This document shows positions 8,650 to 17,043 of a stretch of 64,000 nt of DNA, in pieces. Source of the DNA: Sphingobacterium sp. LZ7M1 (lineage in GTDB: Bacteria; Bacteroidota; Bacteroidia; Sphingobacteriales; Sphingobacteriaceae). The stretch's first letter is position 1; the number at the start of each line of letters is the position of its first letter. The translations under genes and the position numbers were made by a program. The notes under the pieces were generated by a model. It was not told the origin of the DNA, did not search any database, and saw only the letters and a program-made list of their open reading frames with translations. The stretch lies in NCBI RefSeq assembly GCF_024296865.1, contig NZ_CP101134.1:248001-312000 (forward strand). Direction: 5' to 3'.

Positions 8650-9897
8650 ATGCTTTCGTTCACCGAGTTTTTCACGAAAAAGAAAATTGACATCAATGCT
8701 TTGCAAAAAGCGAAGCCTGAACTTTATCAAGAATTTGATAGAGATTATGCTTTGATGGGTGAAAAGAGTTTTGATCACAGCAAGAAGTTCTGGTTCAATA
8801 GGCTAAGGAAAGATTACCTCTTGAAGGAGATCGAAATCTCGGAACCGAAGAAAGCCGAAATCAAAGCAGAAGCATCTTCTACAGCTGCACCTAGCAGCAC
8901 TGCGCCAGCCGCTGCCAAACCAGCAGGATTCCGTCCTAAATTTAAAGCTGCTGTCAAACCTGTTGAAGAGAAGTCAACGGAAGAAACAGAGACCAATCCA
9001 GCTGCCAAAGCGCCGACAGGCTTTAAGCCTCGTTTTAAGGCCGCTGCTCCTCCCGAAAAACAGGATGACCTAAGCGGCAGCATTGAAGTGGATAAGGCAA
9101 CTGAAGCGATTAAAGAGGCTGAGGAGACCGTAGCCAAGCCAAAAGGCTTTACGCCAAGGTTTAAAGCAACTAACCTACCTAAAAAGGTCGAAGAAGAAAA
9201 GCCGGAAGAAGCCCAAGCGGAGACATCGGCAGAAAATGCTGTAGAAAACAAGGAGGCTGTTGCTCCTGCGAAACCAAAAGGCTTTACGCCAAGGTTTAAA
9301 GCATCGAACCTACCTAAAAAAGTAGAGGAAGGAAAGCCGGAAGAAGCCCAAGGGGAAACATCGGCAGAAAATGCTGAGGAGAACAAGGAGGCTGTAGTTC
9401 CTGCGAAACCAAAATGCTTTACGCCAAGATATAAAGCAACGAACCTACCTAAAAAAGTAGAAGAAGAAAAGCCGGAAGAAGCCCAAGCGGAAACATCGGT
9501 AGAAAATGCTGAGGAAAACAAGAATGCTGCTTCTCCTGCTAAACCAAAAGGCTTTACGCCAAGGTTTAAGGCGGCGAACCTGCCTAAAAAGCTGGAGGAG
9601 AAAGAGGGCTCCTCTTCGGATTCCGAACCTAAAAATAAGCTACAGGAAGATCAACCTGCAACAGATGTTACAGAAGATAAACTTGCAGAAGAAAATACAT
9701 CTAAGCCTACTGGCTTTAAACCAAGGTTTAAGGCTGGTGTTACCAAAACGACAACTAACCAGGAGGACAAGGATCCCCATCCTGAGCAATCAAGTGCTCC
9801 AACTGAAGAACCATCTACCCAAACAACAAAACCAGTAGGTTTCAAGCCGCGTTTTGTGGCTAGGAAATCATCAGATCAAAAAGATAAGGAGGATTAG
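8650..9897 (+). CDS. Repeat-rich charged protein with GFxPRFKA repeats
   Basis: I chose the ATG at 8650 (415 residues). An upstream TTG at 8596 adds only a hydrophobic, unconserved-looking stretch and would overlap the palindrome. Residues 1-62 look like a small helical domain ending in FWFNRLRKDYLL; I recall similar N-termini in other Sphingobacteriales proteins of unknown function. The rest is a disordered Ala/Pro/Lys/Glu region with eight copies of a (K)P-x-GF-x-P-(R/K)(F/Y)-K-A motif. Three successive 135-bp units (9136-9270, 9271-9405, 9406-9540) and part of a fourth are nearly identical; the third has PKCF in place of PKGF. No signal peptide or membrane helix is seen. Function unknown. 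Confidence 0.75.
   Translation: MLSFTEFFTKKKIDINALQKAKPELYQEFDRDYALMGEKSFDHSKKFWFNRLRKDYLLKEIEISEPKKAEIKAEASSTAAPSSTAPAAAKPAGFRPKFKAAVKPVEEKSTEETETNPAAKAPTGFKPRFKAAAPPEKQDDLSGSIEVDKATEAIKEAEETVAKPKGFTPRFKATNLPKKVEEEKPEEAQAETSAENAVENKEAVAPAKPKGFTPRFKASNLPKKVEEGKPEEAQGETSAENAEENKEAVVPAKPKCFTPRYKATNLPKKVEEEKPEEAQAETSVENAEENKNAASPAKPKGFTPRFKAANLPKKLEEKEGSSSDSEPKNKLQEDQPATDVTEDKLAEENTSKPTGFKPRFKAGVTKTTTNQEDKDPHPEQSSAPTEEPSTQTTKPVGFKPRFVARKSSDQKDKED
9136..9600 (+). repeat. 135-bp in-frame tandem repeats
   Basis: Units start at 9136, 9271, 9406 and 9541 (last one partial), each encoding 45 residues that begin KPKGFTPRFKA. High nucleotide identity between units points to recent duplication, so copy number is likely to vary between strains. 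Confidence 0.85.
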
Positions 9898-9956
9898 AAA
9901 GAATATGGATAATCCCATTTATTTTATATTTTTAATTTCAAAAGCGCGTATAAATT

Positions 9957-10700
9957 ATGTTAAAAGAAGAAAGGCAAGCCTATATAATACACCAAATCAA
10001 CATACATAATAAAGTTTTATCCTCAGATCTGAGCGTTCAGCTGAATGTTTCGGAAGATACCATTCGTCGTGATTTGAACGAGTTGGCGGAGAGTGGTAAA
10101 GTTTTGAAGGTATATGGAGGTGCATTATCTAAGTCTTTTCAATATCCCTTCCAAGAGGGGAATGTTTATGCCAAAGAAGCTAAAAAAGAGATTGCTTCCA
10201 AGGCTATATCGTTGATTCAAAGTGGAATGACCATCTTGGTCGGAGGGGGAACCAGTATGATTGAATTGGCACGTTTGGTTCCAAAAGATGTTCAGTGTAC
10301 CTTTTTCACGATCAGTCCTTTAGTCGCATTGGAGTTGGCGGAGAAGGAGAACCTAGAGGTCTTCCTTTTGGGAGGAAAGCTTTCCAGGAACACGAATGTT
10401 GTGTCAGGGTCGCAGGTAATCAATGAGTTATCAGATATCAAGGTCGATCTATGTCTGTTGGGGACGAACAGTCTTTCTGTAGAAGAGGGGGTAACCGATT
10501 CCGATTGGGAAGTTGTTCAGATCAAGAAAGCGATGATCAAATGTTCGCAGAAATTAGGGGTACTGAGTATTGTCGAGAAATTAAATTCCAACCAAAAGCT
10601 TAGGGTTTGCCCATTAAAAGATATTACTTATCTCATTACGGACTTAAATCCTAAACATCCAAGTCTAGAAGAATTCAGTAAACAGATAACCATTATTTAA
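9957..10700 (+). CDS. DeoR-family transcriptional regulator
   Basis: The 247-residue protein has an N-terminal DeoR helix-turn-helix (about 5-55, with LNVSEDTIRRDLNELAESGKV and the YGGA wing) and a C-terminal DeoRC sugar-phosphate sensor domain with the GGGTSM phosphate-binding loop and LLGTNSLSVEEGVTDSD. Such regulators usually repress sugar catabolic genes and respond to phosphorylated sugars. No sugar operon is adjacent: the upstream neighbour is the repeat protein, and the downstream gene converges with a 4-bp overlap. Its regulon is therefore unknown, although the amino-sugar genes further along are possible targets. Confidence 0.9.
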   Translation: MLKEERQAYIIHQINIHNKVLSSDLSVQLNVSEDTIRRDLNELAESGKVLKVYGGALSKSFQYPFQEGNVYAKEAKKEIASKAISLIQSGMTILVGGGTSMIELARLVPKDVQCTFFTISPLVALELAEKENLEVFLLGGKLSRNTNVVSGSQVINELSDIKVDLCLLGTNSLSVEEGVTDSDWEVVQIKKAMIKCSQKLGVLSIVEKLNSNQKLRVCPLKDITYLITDLNPKHPSLEEFSKQITII

Positions 10701-11818
10701 TTTGGTTTTTTTCCAAAGGTCTTTACACGAATGGCTCTCTCAACGAGCCATTTGTTGCTTTCGATAAAGAGGTTGTGCCAAAGCAGGTTATAGTTTATCC
10801 TGCGGTTGAATAGCGTTCTCTTTGCGTGTTTCAGTAGCTTAAAGACACTGTATCCCGCCAGACCGTTAAATGGTTTGGCATAGTAGGAAGCATGGTGTTT
10901 CTTCCATTCTTCAACAGCCTTTTTATTGACATATTCCACATACTCTTCATTTGCCAACTTGGCAGAGAGCGGCTTAACAAAGTCTGCGGACAATTTTTCG
11001 TCCTTCAATTCCACCAGATGCTTTTTCTTTTCTACAATATGGAGGAAGTGCTTGCTCAGCTTCTTGTTTTCGAATTCCAGTTCCAGTACGCCGCCTACGT
11101 TCCATTGCGGGTGATTTGCAGGATATTCAAAATAAAAGTTACCAAGGCTATAGGCGATCAATTTACCGTTATATTCTTCTATGCCCTGAACGACATGGGG
11201 ATGGTGTGCGATGATGACATCAACACCTAAATCAATCAATTCCTTATAGCGTTCCTTCCATTCCGGAATAGGCACATCCAATAGTTCCACCCCAGCATGG
11301 ATTTGTACGATCAGGATATCCACCTGTTTTCGGTATTGTTGGATATCGGCGTTTACCCGTTTGGCATTGACCCAAGCATGACCGACCAACCGGTCGCCAT
11401 TCAATGCGCCATACCCATTTTCTCCATAAGCCAAGAAGCCATACTTTATGTCATCAAAAGTCCAGGTTTTTAAGCCATAAGCCTCTTCTTCAGAACCCAC
11501 ACCTAAGATTTCCTGACGGGGAAATAGATCAATCGTTTTGAGCAGGGCTTCTTCGCCAAAATCATAGATATGGTTGTTAGCTAATGAAAAGCAATTGAAA
11601 CCGAGTGCTTGCAGCCAGGTTGGAGCGTTTTTGTTTTGGGCGACCAGGGGACCTGTTTTATGGATCGGCTGTCCAACGCCTTGGATAGGGGCTTCAAAAT
11701 TGCATGATTTTAGGTCAGCAGATTTAAATAATTCCTTAAGGCTAGGAGAGAATTGTGGTGCTTTTTCACAGACAATATCTCCAACAAAGACAAACTTATG
11801 CTTGGATGTTGCTTGCAT
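10697..11818 (-). CDS. CapA-family metallophosphatase-like protein
   Basis: The 373-residue protein belongs to the CapA/PgsA family: FVGDIVCE at the start, CNFEAP, LANNHIYDFGEEAL, VQIHAGVEL and AHHPHVVQGIEEYNGKLIAYSLGNF, which supply the metal-binding Asp, Asn and His residues of the calcineurin-like fold. In Bacillus, CapA takes part in poly-gamma-glutamate capsule export, but distant members occur in exopolysaccharide clusters. No signal peptide is obvious. Its start overlaps the 3' end of the asparagine-synthase-like gene by 23 bp, so it is the last gene of a three-gene operon with that gene and the flippase. Confidence 0.85.
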   Translation of the reverse strand: MQATSKHKFVFVGDIVCEKAPQFSPSLKELFKSADLKSCNFEAPIQGVGQPIHKTGPLVAQNKNAPTWLQALGFNCFSLANNHIYDFGEEALLKTIDLFPRQEILGVGSEEEAYGLKTWTFDDIKYGFLAYGENGYGALNGDRLVGHAWVNAKRVNADIQQYRKQVDILIVQIHAGVELLDVPIPEWKERYKELIDLGVDVIIAHHPHVVQGIEEYNGKLIAYSLGNFYFEYPANHPQWNVGGVLELEFENKKLSKHFLHIVEKKKHLVELKDEKLSADFVKPLSAKLANEEYVEYVNKKAVEEWKKHHASYYAKPFNGLAGYSVFKLLKHAKRTLFNRRINYNLLWHNLFIESNKWLVERAIRVKTFGKKPN

Positions 11819-13169
11819 TTCTTTTTCTCAATAAAGTTTCAATCGGTTTGATTGTAATATAAGCAAAATAAGCTTCCAATAAATCGTTTTTTGCACCTAA
11901 TAATTTCAAAACGCCCTTAACCTTAGGGGTATGCATCAAAGTTTGGAAGATTTTTTCCTTTCTGCCGATATGCATGACCTTTTGGTTGATCCAGCTTAAG
12001 TATTCAGGGATCAGGCATTCCTTCAATAGATTTATATCTAAAGGGGTCAAGGTTTCGTTCAGCAGAGCGTAATAATTGAGTGAATTCTGATAGGTATATC
12101 TATGTTTTTCCTCTTCGAACAGGAGGTTGTTTTTTCTAAAGAAATCCCTTTGCCAAGCACGATTTTCCCTTCTTTCCTGGGGAAGGTTCAGCATGGAAAT
12201 GGCAATGTCCTCATCGACGAAAGGAGAATAGCCTGGATAGCCCATTTTGGCCGGCACAGATATTAAATATTGCAACATCATCATCTTGGTCCGCATGGCG
12301 GTGATGATACGATATTCAGGGGAATCTAAATATTCTTTCTGTCGATCATAAATAGGCTCGACAATGCCACTATAGTCAATATTCATGGCTAACTTGGAAT
12401 CAGCGCTCATGCCATGGGTGTACCCAAGAGTACGGTAAGAGGCAGCGCTATCTATCATGGGAACTTTGACTGCTCCTGCCCAGGCATCACCGATAATTCC
12501 GCTAAGAAGCTGCATTGGGTTGCCTGCCTCCAATTGTTTGATCTTGTCATAGAATTCCATATGGTAAGTGCCAGAGGCAGCAACGGCAGGACCAAATTGA
12601 TCATACCATTGATCCATATAGACATTGAACTTGCCTAGGGGAATCCTATTCCATTTTGTGTGCAATCTTTTGGAAAGCAGACCGGCATAAACGGCCTCGC
12701 GTGATTCGTCCTGATTTAAGGAGGTGCCATAGGTATAGGCATGGATCCTGTTCCTGTCCTTCAACAGGACATTCATCAGCCTTGAATCAAATCCACCACT
12801 GGTCGGAATCAAGATATCATCTTTAAATCCATCCGCCCAATTATTTAATGCGGAGCTTAGTTTATGTAAGACATCATCCTCATGGGATTTCTTGCCCAAC
12901 AGCTTTAAGGTGTCATCATTAGTCTCTTTTATGGAGAGATTCCCGTTTTCAAGAATTAAAACCTGGTTGGGCAATAAGTATCGTACGTCTTTGACTGGGG
13001 TATGTCCAAATACGCTATAGCCAAAATCTAGATAAGCTGCTAAGCCTTCTGGGTCAATTTCCAGATTGGCATAATCAATGACCTCATTGATGTCCTGACT
13101 GTGTCTTCCGGTCTTAAGATTATAGAATACAGTTTGATAACCTACCCAATTTCCTTTTGCAACTTCCAT
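11796..13169 (-). CDS. Asparagine-synthase-related protein lacking most of the glutaminase domain
   Basis: The 457-residue protein carries an asparagine-synthetase C-terminal domain with a PP-loop ATP pyrophosphatase motif (PTSGGFDSR, near residues 142-150). The N-terminal 90 residues look like only the distal part of a class-II glutamine amidotransferase domain (GLAAYLDFGYSVFGHTPVKDV). The start lacks the catalytic Cys2 and the first half of that domain. It therefore should not release ammonia from glutamine; an amide transfer or ligase role on a polysaccharide or peptide is more likely. Its start codon overlaps the flippase stop (TAATG) and its end overlaps capA, so it belongs to the polysaccharide operon. 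Confidence 0.8.
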   Translation of the reverse strand: MEVAKGNWVGYQTVFYNLKTGRHSQDINEVIDYANLEIDPEGLAAYLDFGYSVFGHTPVKDVRYLLPNQVLILENGNLSIKETNDDTLKLLGKKSHEDDVLHKLSSALNNWADGFKDDILIPTSGGFDSRLMNVLLKDRNRIHAYTYGTSLNQDESREAVYAGLLSKRLHTKWNRIPLGKFNVYMDQWYDQFGPAVAASGTYHMEFYDKIKQLEAGNPMQLLSGIIGDAWAGAVKVPMIDSAASYRTLGYTHGMSADSKLAMNIDYSGIVEPIYDRQKEYLDSPEYRIITAMRTKMMMLQYLISVPAKMGYPGYSPFVDEDIAISMLNLPQERRENRAWQRDFFRKNNLLFEEEKHRYTYQNSLNYYALLNETLTPLDINLLKECLIPEYLSWINQKVMHIGRKEKIFQTLMHTPKVKGVLKLLGAKNDLLEAYFAYITIKPIETLLRKRNASNIQA

Positions 13170-14623
13170 TAAGATTTTTTCGCTAATTTCTTCTTTAACA
13201 TGCCCAAGATTTCCAACCAGATATCATTTTTGATCAGATGATTGGCTCCAACATAAATAACTACGAATATAAGGCTTTGTACTATGATGAGTAGCAAGTA
13301 ATTCGGTATTAGGTTAAAAAAGAGCGGTAAATAAGCCACTCCAGCCGCTATGATGGAAATCAGGGTCGTCGGCAAAAGGTCTTTGACCTGCATGAACAGG
13401 TTGTAGCCATAAACCCTACCGCTCATGACTGCTGCAATAATATAGCAAATGATCCTGACGGCAACGAGTCCAAGAGCAATCATGACCAAACCATGTCTGT
13501 AGGTGAAAAACAGGGTAATGATGGCCAAGGAAACCTTGGTGATTTCCAAGATCAGGAAAAGTTTAGAGCGCCCCTTGATATTCAGGAAGTTCGCATTCAG
13601 ATCGGTCAATGAAGTGAAGATACTGGCGAAACATAATATTTGGAACAGCAGTATCGATGATACCCAGGTGTCCGTTAGGAAGAAAACAAAACCTGGTTTA
13701 GCCACTGCAATGGCCAGAAAACTGATTGGCATCAAAGCGAATGCAAGGCTAGTCAATGTTTTTCTGCTGGCATTCAAGTACCTTGGGAGGTCGTCTTGGA
13801 TAGGGGTCAAGGTAGACAGGGTCGTTCCCTGCAAAATAGCGGTAATGGTCTGCCCTGCTGTTTCTCCCCATTTATTACCTTGGTAATAGTATCCTACCTG
13901 AGCAGGAGTATAAAATTTGCCGATAAAGGAGGCATAAAAAGGAGAGAGTACCTTGCCCAACATGTTTGAAACCATAAAGGAAAGGGAGAACGAAAGATGC
14001 TTTTTTAAGGATGCTCCACTGAATGCGAAATTTACTTTCCAATCACCCCACATCCATAGCATTACCGTCCTGAACAGGGTGTACAAAAGGGGTTGTAAAA
14101 TCAATGCCCATACTCCATAGCCCAATAGGGCAACAATGATCACAATAATACCGGCAAAAAGGACGGCCAATACATTGATCCTGGTCGTTAAATGGAATTG
14201 AAACTTCTTGAGGATCTTTACGTATTGTACAATACTAAAGGATTGGATAATAATCTGCAGGAACAAGACCCTAGCATAAAGGGCAAGGCCTGGGATATTG
14301 TAGTATCTTTCGATATATGGGGATGCAAAATAGAGGATCAGGTAGATAATGGCACTTACGGAGAGGTTGAAGATGAACATGGAAGAATAGTCCAATTCAT
14401 CCACTACCTTGGTCCTGACCAACGAAGTCGCCAATCCACTATCTACAAAGGTAGTCGCAATAATGGAAAATATCGCCAGGGCAGCGATCACAGCAAACTC
14501 ATCGGGGCTTATGATCCTGGCCGTAATGATCGCGACGATGGTAACGATGGCCTGATTGCCGAATCGATCCAAGGTATTCCAGAATAGCCCATTGATGGTG
14601 ATGTTTTTCGTGTTTTCGCTCAT
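13169..14623 (-). CDS. Polysaccharide flippase (Wzx/MATE-type)
   Basis: The 484-residue protein has about 12-14 hydrophobic helices spread over its length, a short N-terminal cytosolic stretch (GLFWNTLDRFGNQA) and the general pattern of the MurJ/Wzx polysaccharide-transporter group. It would flip lipid-linked oligosaccharides across the inner membrane. It is the first gene of a minus-strand operon with the asparagine-synthase-like protein and CapA; overlapping start/stop codons indicate tight coupling. The cargo cannot be told from the sequence. Confidence 0.88.
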   Translation of the reverse strand: MSENTKNITINGLFWNTLDRFGNQAIVTIVAIITARIISPDEFAVIAALAIFSIIATTFVDSGLATSLVRTKVVDELDYSSMFIFNLSVSAIIYLILYFASPYIERYYNIPGLALYARVLFLQIIIQSFSIVQYVKILKKFQFHLTTRINVLAVLFAGIIVIIVALLGYGVWALILQPLLYTLFRTVMLWMWGDWKVNFAFSGASLKKHLSFSLSFMVSNMLGKVLSPFYASFIGKFYTPAQVGYYYQGNKWGETAGQTITAILQGTTLSTLTPIQDDLPRYLNASRKTLTSLAFALMPISFLAIAVAKPGFVFFLTDTWVSSILLFQILCFASIFTSLTDLNANFLNIKGRSKLFLILEITKVSLAIITLFFTYRHGLVMIALGLVAVRIICYIIAAVMSGRVYGYNLFMQVKDLLPTTLISIIAAGVAYLPLFFNLIPNYLLLIIVQSLIFVVIYVGANHLIKNDIWLEILGMLKKKLAKKS

Positions 14624-14747
14624 GTATTGGATTAATCAACAAATTTAGGAAAGATTCTTGTACAGCATAAGAAAAAAGCATTATACTTAATGCATTACGA
14701 GATTTACTCATATATTTGATTTAGAATAGATTGATTTTCCTTTTCAC

Positions 14748-15665
14748 ATGCTAGCACCAATCGCTTTATTTGTTTACAATAGACCTGTTCATACCCGTAA
14801 GACATTATCCGCTCTTGAGGCCAACAGTTTGGCGGAGCAATCCGATATATACATTTTTTCAGATGGGGCAAAAACGGCCCAAGATATCGAGGCTGTCAAC
14901 CAAGTACGTTCCATCATCCGTGAACCTTGGAAGTTTAAGCATATCTATATCATCGAACGCTCCCAAAACAAGGGACTTGCCAACAGTATCATCGAAGGGG
15001 TAACCCAGGTGCTGCAGAAACATGGAAGAATCATCGTTCTGGAGGATGACCTGGAAACCTCCAGTTTTGCCCTTCAATACTTCAATGATGCGCTCAACCA
15101 TTATCAAGATCAGGAAAAGGTGATGGAGATTTCGGGCTATATGTATCCAGTGGATAAGCCCAAGAAACTGCCACAATCTTTTTTCTTCCGGGTAGCCAAT
15201 AGTTGGGGCTGGGCAACATGGGATAGGGCCTGGCAACATTTCAATCCCGATATTGAGGAGTTGACCAAGGATTTTACCCGTAAACAAAAGAAAGCCTTTA
15301 GCGTGGATAACTCCGAGAATTTCTGGAAGCAGGTCAAACAATTCAAGGCCGGCAAAATCAATTCCTGGGCAATCCGTTGGTACCTGTCGGTTTTCAACAA
15401 AGGTGGACTGGTCTTGTATCCCAGGTTTTCATTTGTCCAAAACACGGGAACAGACGGATCTGGAACCCATTCGGATGTTGATAAGGTCTATCGGGTAGAG
15501 CTTTCTAAAAAGCCTGTCCGCAAATTCCCGGTGATCATCGAAGAAGATCCTTTGGCATTCCAGGCCATCAAGCATTTCTATAAAAATCGCAAGGGAACCT
15601 TTTTTGAAAGGTTAGCGAAATTTATAGAAAAGAAGATGTTGGAGCGTAAGATGCGAAAGCTGTAA
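14748..15665 (+). CDS. Glycosyltransferase (GT2-like)
   Basis: The 305-residue protein starts with PIALFVYNRPVHTRKTL, the nucleotide-binding strand of a GT-A fold, and has a clear acidic motif VLEDDLETS (about residue 100) that fits the metal-binding DxD/EDD site. A later NSWGWATWDRAW segment is a recurring signature of this glycosyltransferase subgroup in capsule and LPS clusters. It is cytoplasmic or membrane-associated with no transmembrane helix. It faces the flippase operon divergently and its product probably adds a sugar to the same glycan. Sugar specificity is not predictable. Confidence 0.86.
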   Translation: MLAPIALFVYNRPVHTRKTLSALEANSLAEQSDIYIFSDGAKTAQDIEAVNQVRSIIREPWKFKHIYIIERSQNKGLANSIIEGVTQVLQKHGRIIVLEDDLETSSFALQYFNDALNHYQDQEKVMEISGYMYPVDKPKKLPQSFFFRVANSWGWATWDRAWQHFNPDIEELTKDFTRKQKKAFSVDNSENFWKQVKQFKAGKINSWAIRWYLSVFNKGGLVLYPRFSFVQNTGTDGSGTHSDVDKVYRVELSKKPVRKFPVIIEEDPLAFQAIKHFYKNRKGTFFERLAKFIEKKMLERKMRKL

Positions 15666-15667
15666 GT

Positions 15668-16360
15668 TTATTTCTCTTCTAAATTCTTAAAGAATAAAGT
15701 CCTTTTGGTTTTTGCTACTAAAGCGTATCCTTTGTCGAGCATCAATTGAAAGACTTCAGATTTATCCAGGTCAGCAATGGAGAGTTCTTCTTCAACTAGG
15801 ACAAAGCTAGGTCTAAACTGTTGCCAATCATTGCTGTTCAAGACGATCAGGTCAAATCCTTCGGCATCAACAGAAAGGAAGTCGATCTTTTTCCCTTTTG
15901 GCAGGTGCTTTTGCAAAACCTCTTTTAGAGGTAGTGTTGGTACGGGGATAGTCTTTATCAGGTGGTATTTTGCATTCAGGCCATCTCTTTTTTCAGATAT
16001 TTCTTGGGAAAATCCGTTCAATGCGGGTTCGTTGAAGCAATAATAAGTCAATTCTTGAGGGCTTTCGCTGATGCCAATATTGAGGTTGACATCTTTGGTC
16101 CTAAACCATCTGAACCATTTCATGGCCTCAGGGGAGGGCTCAATGTTAATTCCACGCCAGCCTTTTTTGTAGAAGTACATGGTGTTGGAGAATCTATAGG
16201 GGTGATGGGCACCTACGTCTACATAAAATCCTTTGTAGTTTTTTCGTCCTTCATAAAAACCTCTAAGGACCATGTCCTCGCCTTCTTGTGAAAATGAACG
16301 TGCATGGAAAAATTTATGGATCGGGAAATAGTTTAAGATAGCTTTCTTGATTTTAGACAT
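15668..16360 (-). CDS. FkbM-family methyltransferase
   Basis: I chose the ATG at 16360 (230 residues, MSKIKKAIL); an in-frame ATG at 16408 adds 16 residues without family resemblance. The protein shows the FkbM SAM-binding core: FSQEGEDMVLRG, FYVDVGAHHPYRFSNTMYFYKKGWRG and the acidic NIEPSPEA loop, then a later DFLSVDAEGFDLIVL strand. FkbM enzymes O-methylate sugars or polyketides; here, between two glycosyltransferase genes, a glycan O-methyltransferase is likely. Its stop lies 2 bp from the convergent glycosyltransferase stop. Confidence 0.87.
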   Translation of the reverse strand: MSKIKKAILNYFPIHKFFHARSFSQEGEDMVLRGFYEGRKNYKGFYVDVGAHHPYRFSNTMYFYKKGWRGINIEPSPEAMKWFRWFRTKDVNLNIGISESPQELTYYCFNEPALNGFSQEISEKRDGLNAKYHLIKTIPVPTLPLKEVLQKHLPKGKKIDFLSVDAEGFDLIVLNSNDWQQFRPSFVLVEEELSIADLDKSEVFQLMLDKGYALVAKTKRTLFFKNLEEK

Positions 16361-16500
16361 TGGGCCAAAGCAATTTACAATTGTTAGTATTTTGCAATCA
16401 ATGTACAATTATTTTTTTTCAGGTAGGTAAGACGGGTAAAAAATTTAGGAGCATTTAACAGTTTTGTGGATGAATGTTGATTCCTTTTGAAGGGTTCTAT

Positions 16501-16588
16501 GTTACTTTTGAGGCGCAAAAGTAACCAAACCGACGAAGGAGCTCATGGACACCAATTCTCTTCGTTACTTTTGAGGTGCAAAAGTAAC
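16501..16588. repeat. Two GTTACTTTTG hairpin repeats
   Basis: Each copy is a perfect 10-bp inverted repeat with a 5-nt loop (AGGCG or AGGTG) followed by CAAA. The copies lie 63 bp apart, in the same orientation. Confidence 0.8.
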
Positions 16589-16640
16589 CAAAACGCTTCG
16601 GCTCATTTAAGATGGCTTTTTCGCACGGTCATCCGCACAT

Positions 16641-16757
16641 GAAAAGAATGCCTTGTTGTCGGGAATATCTTTCAAAAGATCCTCCCATCCAAAGGGATGA
16701 TCTTTTGAAAGCATTCCAAGGCCAATCCCATCGCACGGGGCAACGGCATTCTTTCCA
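16641..16757. repeat. Long imperfect palindrome
   Basis: Outer arms AAAGAATGCC/GGCATTCTTT and inner arms CTTTCAAAAGATC (16669-16681)/GATCTTTTGAAAG (16699-16711) nest around a TCCC/GGGA core, giving a cruciform-like element of about 115 bp. Confidence 0.65.
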
Positions 16758-16915
16758 TTTTTCCGCCATTGGAAATGAGCCGGAGGCTAAAGGGCTTCCT
16801 CTGGAAGTATGATTTTTGTATTGAGAAACCTCCAACGGGGGTGAAATGTTTGTAGAAATTAGATGTTTGTAATGGCGAACCCACAGCGTGGGTGAAATGT
16901 TTTTCTATACCTTTC

Positions 16916-16950
16916 TGTGTCACCCTTCGGCAAGCCCTCAGGGTGACACA
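16916..16950. repeat. TGTGTCACCCT inverted repeat
   Basis: Arms of 11 bp (16916-16926 and 16940-16950) with a 13-nt loop. The TGTCA / GGTGACAC theme recurs in the repeats at 55.0-55.5 kb. Confidence 0.6.
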
Positions 16951-17043
16951 AAAGATGTTGATAAAGATTTCAGCCTCGCTGCGTTATTAACGTTCAAATG
17001 CCTATTTTTGCAAGGTTAACAAATATTAATAATACCCTTAAGC

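Larger units (their letters stand above)
16409..17043. other. Gene-free mosaic of inverted repeats
   Basis: This 635-bp gap holds two copies of a GTTACTTTTG/CAAAAGTAAC hairpin (16501-16525, 16564-16588), a long imperfect palindrome (about 16641-16757) with inner arms CTTTCAAAAGATC/GATCTTTTGAAAG, two copies of a GGGTGAAATGTTTGTA-like segment (about 16835-16905), and an 11-bp inverted repeat TGTGTCACCCT/AGGGTGACACA (16916-16950). Short ORFs here are by-products of the repeats. A TATTTTTG element near 17002 may serve the following glycosyltransferase. Confidence 0.7.

Noticed and set aside
8814..9521. Long antisense ORF (235 residues) opposite the repeat protein
   Set aside because: It mirrors the biased repeat codons of the sense gene, has no plausible domain and ends where the repeats end.
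16629..16923. Overlapping minus-strand ORFs of 68 and 83 residues
   Set aside because: They lie wholly in the nested palindromes and repeats and carry no family signature.
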